Translations under genes and position numbers: made by a program
Assembly (NCBI RefSeq): GCF_001625305.1
Contig: NW_017802602.1
Location: forward strand, 3,194,675 to 3,258,674
DNA from: Branchiostoma belcheri
Taxonomy: Eukaryota > Chordata > Leptocardii > Amphioxiformes > Branchiostomatidae
Length of the DNA stretch: 64,000 nucleotides
Reading direction: 5' to 3'
In this document: in pieces, positions 54,301 to 63,300 of the stretch
Numbering within the stretch: position 1 is the first letter of the stretch
How the letters are laid out: every line of letters starts with the position of its first letter
The notes under the pieces: model-generated
Told to the model about the DNA's origin: nothing
What the model saw: only the letters and a program-made list of their open reading frames with translations
Database searches by the model: none

Positions 54301-57300
54301 AGATTTCAGCAACCTGTTTTTCAGACAGTCCTCGTTTTAACAGTTTTCAAAACCAAGGACAGGTCTATTACACATGTTTTAATGGCTTTCAGCACCAAGG
54401 ACAGGTCTGTTCCCCATATTTAAGTAGTATCTACCTTATAACATCTTCTGAAGACTGAAAACTCTTTTCTTTTCACAGTTGAACCCCTCAGTGACAGACC
54501 GGATCTACAGGTCCTGTGTTTTTACCTACATCGTCGTCACCTCTGCCCCATTAAAAGCCCTGCTCTTCCCTGGAGGAACCTCCAGAGTTGTGATATCTGC
54601 TGAACAGTCTCTGGACCTCAACCCGAGCGTGCTCTCATTGGACCTTGATGAGTCTGGTGCTTCTAAGGTGATTGTATAAGTCTCTTAGCACTGTTTCTGA
54701 TAACTGCATTATTTGTTGTAATATATCATTAGTGCTGTGTACCTAAACCCACATTTAGGTTCAGGTCCAGATTCAAGTCCAGAGGTTTAGGTTCAGTTCC
54801 GGACTCATTTTTTTTTTTTTTTTGGACTTGAACCTAAACATTTTTACAAGTCTGGAACCGGTCCAGTAAACGGTACACAGCACTATTACATTGCAGTTTT
54901 CAAAAGGATTTTATTCTGCTTTGGATCACAAAAAACATTTACAAGAAGAGTAGCCAGTAAAATTTGAATAGGCTATATGTAACTGATGTTAATTTTTCAC
55001 AATTTGGTAATGCTCTGTGGTGATATAATGCCTGGGTGGTTCCAATAACTGCCTTATAAGTATCCCTTTGCTCAGTCAGTGGTTTAATTTTCATCATAGC
55101 CAAGCAGGCCTTGTGTGACCATTAACACCTCAAGGAAGGACAATAACCTCTAGATAATCGCTGATGCATTTTTGCCCCCTCAGAGCTTCACTACATTCAC
55201 CTGGTTCTGTAAGCCATTACAAACAGTACTACAGTCTCGCTTCCCACCAACGGCTGTTATCAACCTACTGAAGAACTTTGTGCTTCAAGAAGACAAAGGT
55301 AAACTGCATTTCTAGAAATGTCAATTGTGAGTATTGTGAACTTTTATCACCTCACAGATTCTGCATTTTCCATGTTTAAATTTTCAATTTTACATTTATT
55401 CCAGTTGTGTATCTTTAGTGAAAGACTTTATGCTATTGTTTCATTAATGTCTAAATACATGTAAAGCTACTGAATGCTAGCCTGGGTGCCACCCAATTTG
55501 TAACGGCTACCCCGAAAAACAGATTTTTTGGGGGTAGCCGTTACAAATCAGATGGCACCCAGGCTAACTGAATGCAACAATGACAGAATAAATCAGTCAG
55601 CAAACCTGATTTTTGTCTTGCTCACACTCCCCACAGGAATACCAGTGAACTTGTCCTCAATCATACCTGTTCTGTTGTCCCTTCATGATCTGTCACAAAC
55701 TCGGTCCTTTATCCCGACTCTATCGGACCCGTTTGACCTACTCGGCAGTGGTTGCTTCAACTCCAATGCTACGGCACACGGAAGACTGCCCAGTTTGGAT
55801 CAGGGGAGGCTCAGGGTTGCCGGGTCCATGCTAGTGAGGGAGGAACCTCTGGTGTTTGCTGTGGTCACCTGGAAGGGCTCACGGCTGGACTTCGCCAAGC
55901 TGCAGGTCATCGTGAGGGACAGGGCAGGCCCAGTGATGAGCATCAGGTATGTAAAGTGGAATGACTGAATGGCTAGGGTAGGGTAGGCTAGGCTAGGCCA
56001 GGGTAGGCTAGGGTAGGGTAGGGTCAGTTTCAATTGAGCTAACAACATTTGTGAGTGGCTAGCAGACATGAGATTGAGAGGTGTGAGCAAACAATCTTTA
56101 GGCGCTTGGCGAAGTCCAGCTGTGAGCCCTTCCAGCCCTGACCACAGCGAACACCAGAGGCACGGAACACGGAAAACTGCCCAGTTTGGATGAGGGGAGG
56201 TTCAGGATTGCCGGGTCCATGTTGGTGAGGGATGAACCTCTGGTGTTTGCTGTGGTCACCTGGAAGGGATCACGGCTGGACTTCGCCAAGCTGCAGGTCA
56301 TCGTGAGGGACAGGGCAGGCCCGGTGATGAGCTATGGTTTTATGTACTGTGAAATGGTTGAATGGCTAGGGTAGGGTAAGGTAGGGTAGGCTAGGCTAGG
56401 GTAGGGTAAGGTAGGGTAGACTAGGCAAGGCTAGGGTAGGTTAGTGTAGGGTAGGCTAGGCTAGGGTAGGTTAGTGTAGGGTAGGTTAGGGTAGGCTAGG
56501 GTAGGCTAGGCTAGGTTAGTGTAGGGTAGGCTAGGCTAGGGTAGGTTAGTGTAGGGTAGGCTAGGGTAGGTTAGTGTAGGGTAGGCTAGGCCAGGGTAGG
56601 CTAGGGTAGGGTAGGGTCAGTTTCAATTGAGCTAACAACATTTGTGAGTGGCTAGCAGACATGAGATTGAGAGGTGTGAGCAAACAATCTTGGAACTTGG
56701 CAAAGTCCAACCGTGAGCCCTTCCAGGTGACCACAGTGAACACCAGAGGCACGAAACACGGAAGACTGCCCAGTTTGGATCAGGGGAGACTCAGGGTTGC
56801 CGGCTCCATGTTGGTGAAGGAGGAACCTCTGTTGTTCGCTGTGGTCACCTGGAAGGGCTCACGGCTGGACTTCGCCAAGCTGCAGGTCATTGTGAGGGAC
56901 AGGGCAGGCCCGGTCATGAGCATCAGGTATGGTTTTATGTACTGTGAATGGGCTGAATGGCTAGGCTAGGCTAGGCTAGGCTAGGCTAGGCAAGGGTAGG
57001 GTAGGGTAGGGTAGGGTAGGCTAGGCTAGGCAAGGGTAGGGTAGGGTAGGCTAGGCTAGGATAGGCTAGATTAGGCTAGTGTAGGGCAGGTCCGGTGATG
57101 AGCATCAGGTAGGGTCAGTTTTAATTGAGTTGACACTTTGGTGAGTGGTAAGCAGACACGAGACCGAGAGGTTGTGGGTTCGATCCCTGGCTTGATGTTG
57201 TGTCCTTAGGAAAGCCACTTTACACAACGATGAAACAAAATTCACAGTCACTACAGCCCATGCAAGAGCTACATAATCTTACTTTCAGGTACAGAAGTAT

Positions 57301-60300
57301 TGTTTTGGGTGGCTCTGTTTTGGGTTTGTGTATGTCTTTACCAGCCAGAGTAGGTTGACAGCCTGTGGGTGGGCAAGATTGACAGGCAGTGTGAGATTTA
57401 AGATCTCAGAATCTGGTTAAGGAGCCAGCAGGAATTAGACATTGACAGGAGGAAATTCAGGAAGCCGAGGTCTGCATTTATCCATGTACTCTGATTTTTC
57501 AAACATCACATTTCTAGTTTCTTTAACCCTTTTACTTCTGTTTCAGTTGTGTCCAGAAGTCTCAGTGTATCCAGCAGCCCTCTGGACAAAAAATCAACCC
57601 TTCAACCCGGCTGGTCATCAAGGCCAGCTGTGAGCTGGGCTGTGGGGGGTCCATGAGGTACAGGTGGACACTGAAACAGGAGGACTCACCGGGGGTGTAT
57701 GCAGAAGTACCAAACGTGCCTGGTGTTATATATGGTAAGTACATGTAGGACAAAATAAAGTTCAACACTCATGTTTGTTTGAAGTTAAAATTTTTGGTCC
57801 AACACAAGGAATTCTCTCACCTATCTAGCTTTCGACTAGTCACTCTGGTCTTCCTCAGTAGACTGACCCAGTGACGCTTGTCACGTGGCTTCTTTGAAGT
57901 GGGTCAGTCTACTGAGGAAGACCAGTCTGAGAGTGACTGGTCGAAAGCTCTAGGTGAGAGAATTTTTTGTTGAACCAATAGTTTTAACCTTAAATATGTA
58001 ACTACCAACACAGATGAACTGCCATGATAGTTCAACATGTTATTTATGATAAGTAGGACACATTCCACTCTGCAAGCATAGGTTAGGCCTCTTTTTGGAT
58101 GCTTTTTTTTTGGAAGATCTGTCAGGCTTGCTGTTTTGTCGGCCTAATACTGGAAAGCCAACAAAATATAATGTTACAGACTGAGACAAAATGTCAAGAA
58201 AACAACCTCTACTTGGAGGGTACGTAACAGATTGGTGGAAAATGCTGAACCTTGTGAAAGAATGCTGTTTTATGTTATTAATTAGCAGGACTGTAAATTG
58301 TCATTATATACACTGTCATGTATAAATAAACTTTCTACGCCCAGTTAAGGAATGTTGCCAAATTTTACCTTGTATGAAGTTATGCTTTTTTTATACCACC
58401 AACCAGCTTGGTTACATGGCTTAAAAGTTCTTTTGTTACGAAATCTAACAATGGATGACTTTTTTTCACAAAGCTACCAGAGGAGGCATCTTTGTGGTTG
58501 AGCCATCAGCACTGGAAACAAACCGGACCAACACGACATATGTCATCGAACTTCAGAGCTGGAATATACCAACGCCCAACCTCATAGGGGAGAGTACCAT
58601 GTACTTTCAGATCAACACACCGCCTACTCCAGGTTATTTATTTTTTTAATCATATTCCAACATGTAATCACAAGACGTGGTGACGGAAAACAAGTTTTTT
58701 TTCAACATATATTTATGCCGCCACCAACACGAGACAATACAATACTCATTTTCACCTGAGCGAAGTGAGGAAAGTCATGTAAAGTGCCTTTCCCAAGAGC
58801 ACAAGATCGGTGGCATGTCAGGACTCGAACCCGGGACCTCTTGGATCCAAGTCGAGCACTCTGCCGCACAACCCCACGATAGGTGGTTAGCGTTTGATAC
58901 TGACAAGTTGGTCTTGCAATTTGGGATGTTGAGTTAAAGAATCCTAGGTTCTGGGTTCCAATCCCAAGCTGCACAAGCCACCCTCCCATGGATGAATCAG
59001 TCTTTGCTCTCACACCTAATAAATTGTTACCAAGCCCCCCAACACACTGTCTCATTCTTGTATATGCCTGAAAGTGTGGTACAGGTAATTTTAGATTTTT
59101 TTTCATTCATTAGGTACGTGTGAAGTGTCACCTGAAGTAGGTACGACTCTGCAGGACATTTTCACACTCAACTGTACAGGCTGGTACGACGAGGACGGAA
59201 TAGCCAGCTACCAGATTCATGGTGAGTTCGAATAATGGAAGGAAATTGGTTAACAACAAGTACCATTTTCCTTTCCTATTGGGAGAAAGAAAAATATAGC
59301 ATAGTTACAACTCATGACTGTGTTTCCTGTGTCCTAACTCTTCCTTTTTTCTTGTGAAATTTGTAACCAAATATCTTCCCATGCAGATGGTACTCTTTAT
59401 ATTCTCTGTTTTTTCTCTACAACAATATCACAAGTTTTCATCTGCCCAAATTGATATTTTCTGAATGTAACCACTATAATGTACCGGGGGTAGTTAGTTA
59501 AAACTATTAATAGCTTTTGGGCATCTCCTCACATAAACTAGCCATTTTCCTCTATCTATACTACTTCAAATATAATTAGTCTGATTTTTATTTCACACTG
59601 TACCTTATGCTCATACAGTGCGAGAGAATTCCTCAGTGTTGGCAACTGAGTTGAATAATCAGTTGGACATTGGGGCAACAAAAACAGGCCTGAAGGACCT
59701 GAACCTCCCAGCAGGCCAGGCTGCCTCCCAGTACAAATGGCAGCTGCACGTGACTGTACGGGACACACTGGGGGCTTATGTACACTGGGAAGTCGGCACT
59801 GTACAGGTAGGAGAAATCATGGATAAATTTATATTCAGATTGTAACAAATCTGTACCATAGGATTCATGGATGGAAACGTAAAGCACTAACAAAATCAGT
59901 TTTTATATTAGTTTTTGATTTGTTTGACAATGCTCCTGTATGTTTGCGACCGCATTGTAGTTCCTAACCATGTAGATATGTGCAATACATGTGTTTTATG
60001 TTATTCTTTTGAAATGGATCTTTAGCAGTGACACTTGTGCACTGTGCAATGTGAGAACCAGTCAGAATTGCCCAGAGGAAGGTGACAGACGTTCACCAAA
60101 ACATCGGCTGAATAAAACACTTGGTTTTGTATGAAAAGTCTCAGTCCCTATTCACATATAGCATGTAAGCATGCATTCAAATGCTGACAGAAGAGACACA
60201 ATTTCTCCAGGACCTGTACTATTAGCCTGTGATTTGAACTTGTGTATTATCATCGTAGGTTTTCCCACTGGCTGGTGAAAATGAAGAAGTCTTGACGAGA

Positions 60301-63300
60301 TCCCTTCAGTCCCTGGAGTATCTGGGAAACACGGGGAACATAGAAGATTTTGTGGGGCTGGCGCTGGCTTCATCTTCTGCTCTGTCAGGAGGTAAGGCAC
60401 CAAGGAACTAATGTTTGTCTGACCTAGTACGTCGGCAGAACGTACTGCACCTGTCTAATATAACAAAGTTAATATTCATGTATATAAGGTGTAGTTTCCA
60501 AATGTTATGTTGGAAAAAATGTTGTCTGCAACTTGCAAGATTCTGATGCAATGTTGACCAAAAATCCAACAGAAAACCATTGAAACAAGTGCTTCTGCAA
60601 AAGCTGACCATTTTCGCCGCTTACAGGCTTACAGTTTTTACGAACTGGTGGATGGTTGAGGAGTATATGGTGGTGGAACGTACCGCAGTGCAATGCATTC
60701 TAGCATTTTCCCCATCCTAGCATTTCAATTTACCTAAGTTATATAAATGGTTCTAGTTCTCATCAACATTGTATATAATGAGAGAACATGCACTTCTATA
60801 TTTCAACTCTTTAAGTTTAAAACATTACAAAAATCAAGTACATAACAGTTTATAACCTGTTTTCTCTCTTTTAAGAGTCTTTTTAACAGAATAAAAAAAT
60901 GAGACACAAAAGTACATTTTAACTTAAATTATAAGTAACGTTAATATATATATATATAATTTTATTCAAAATCTCTTCTATGGCTTTGTCCCCAACATCT
61001 AAGTTTACAAACCTCGTGACATTCAACCAGGGCTTTAGCCAGCGCCCGTTTTACCGTCAATTGACGGTATTTTTTCCCGTCGGACGGTAAAAATTTAAGT
61101 CCTTACCGTCAACATTGACGGTCAAAAATCGTGGGTGAAGACATTAAACTTAGCAAAAAATGTAGCGAATTTGAATGAGCCACGGCGCGGGGTCTTTCCA
61201 AAGCGCGTCGCGTCTTTTCAAAATGCCGCGGGCCCACACATTTCTTATTTAAATAAGTTTGACCCGCCGGGCGGGTCAAACAAAGGGAATATGAAGTTGT
61301 GAGGACCATAGTTTTTTTTTCATTCTTCAAATTGCAGATTGTGTAATTTTTATCCTGAAATCTTGAAAATCTATCTGCAAATTGCAGACTGAAGACGGGT
61401 ATTTAGAACACTGAATACATGAAGTGTGCGGGGGGGCATGATGTCGATCACCGGATCATGATTTTTTTTCGCGTTGACCCTGATTCAACCCTAAAATAAT
61501 ACTCGAAGAGAACTTCAAAAGTCATCTTTTACTAATCATATATAATTGTTTACATTATATCATCTGATCAACCTGATCCATTAAAAATTGTCAATGGAAA
61601 ATACCTTGCCAAACAATGCAATACCTATTTAAGTTAATTAAACACTCACTCATTAATTAATTAATTTCCTAAAATACAAAAGACATGTTGGTGAAAGTTA
61701 GGCACCCAGGTAATATCAATAGTTCCACGGACAGCTATGTAGGCCGGAGCTTCTATTGCGTGCGATCTACGTTTGGTCAGAAAATACCCCCCCCCCAACC
61801 ACACACACACACAAAAACACCGATCCGGGAACGCCTGAAAAGGAGGCTTTTAATAAGCTTTGCCTGCAGCGCCTTGATTGGTCGGACGTGTGACCCTCTG
61901 GACTGCCGGCCAATGGAAATCTGAACATCTAGACTAATCCACACTGCTAATGCTCATTGACATAATTTATGCAGTTTATAAAAATCCTTGATTACTGTGA
62001 TTATAGACATGTCTTTATCAACATTTTTGGCAAATAATAAAATCAAGTTATTGTTCAAGACAAATTAAGTTTGTTTTGTCAGCAGCTTTGTTATGCAACA
62101 TTAATAGAACTATGATTTTGAAATTAGCAACCATAATGGAAAGTATACAAACGTCCAAGGCATGAATGGTAAAAAGTGCACTCGCAACAACGACATCTAG
62201 CGACATGCGGCAACTCAGCATGTCTGCATGGCCGTCGCAACAACGACATCTAGCGACATGCGGTGACTTAGCATGTCTGCATGGCCGTTGAAGGGTGGAA
62301 CCGTCGAACCGTCGAACCATCCATGCATCGATCCAACGTGCCAAGTCGTCTGAGTTACCATTTTCGTGCATGCGAAAATGGTAAAAAAGGGGTTTCGTGC
62401 AGTACATTTTGCCAACGTGCTGCCAGATCTCAGAGCAGATATTTAGGTGGCTACAAGACAGAAACTTTTGAAGACTTATTACATGTTGTTTTCAGTAATA
62501 TGTCCTGCATCTGAGTGGTTTTGATTATTAATGCCCAGTTTCAATACTTACAATTATAATATGATTTAATTATGGTTTACTTTTGAAAGCATCCATACAA
62601 AAGGAGAGGAAATCAGAGGTAAGTACTGTATTCTAATTAACAGGAATTTTCCTTATTCAAAAGACTACTTTTTAAAGATTTGTGACTGATATTAAGGTCT
62701 AACTCAGGTAAATGAACAATAATTGGCCCAATGATTCATTTTCTTTGAACATTGGGGGGATTTTCATGGGGAAAGGAGTTTTTTTTTGTGTTTTAAGTTT
62801 TATACAATTCTGTTTTACTGTTAGTAATACACTGGAATCATATATTTGCAGTGTCACTGTGAAAATATGTCCACTGCAAACATTTCAAGTTTTACAGTAT
62901 TATGAATCCTCTGTTTTTTCCCAGCAACGTGAGAATTTGATCCGATCCATGACATCCCTGCCCATGACATCCATCGGTCAGCTGCAGGAGTTGACCAGTG
63001 TGATCAGCTCGGCAACTGCAGTTCCACAGGAAGTCACTAGGCAATCCCAGGTGAAGTAAAATATTGCTGTTGCAGCTTTAAGTTTAAGCTTTGTTCCAAC
63101 ACAAGAAATGAACTCACCATAAATTTTCAGTTGATCTCCTCAACCTTCATCAGATGTATGATCCACTCTCTGACTCTCTGGAAGTCAGAAGCGTGATGAC
63201 GTCAGGAGTGAATCAAAGTGGCGGGAAGACGGAATCTCCCATGCACCATCACGGTTCAGAGAGGGTTGATGGGCCCTGATGTAAACTGCCTCCTTCACAC

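Noticed and set aside
55800-56301. Minus-strand frames over exon 40 and its copies
   Set aside because: Antisense shadows of the REJ exon.
56162-56335. First intronic copy of exon 40 as a real exon
   Set aside because: The donor region (catcag/gt) is deleted, so it cannot splice like the source exon.
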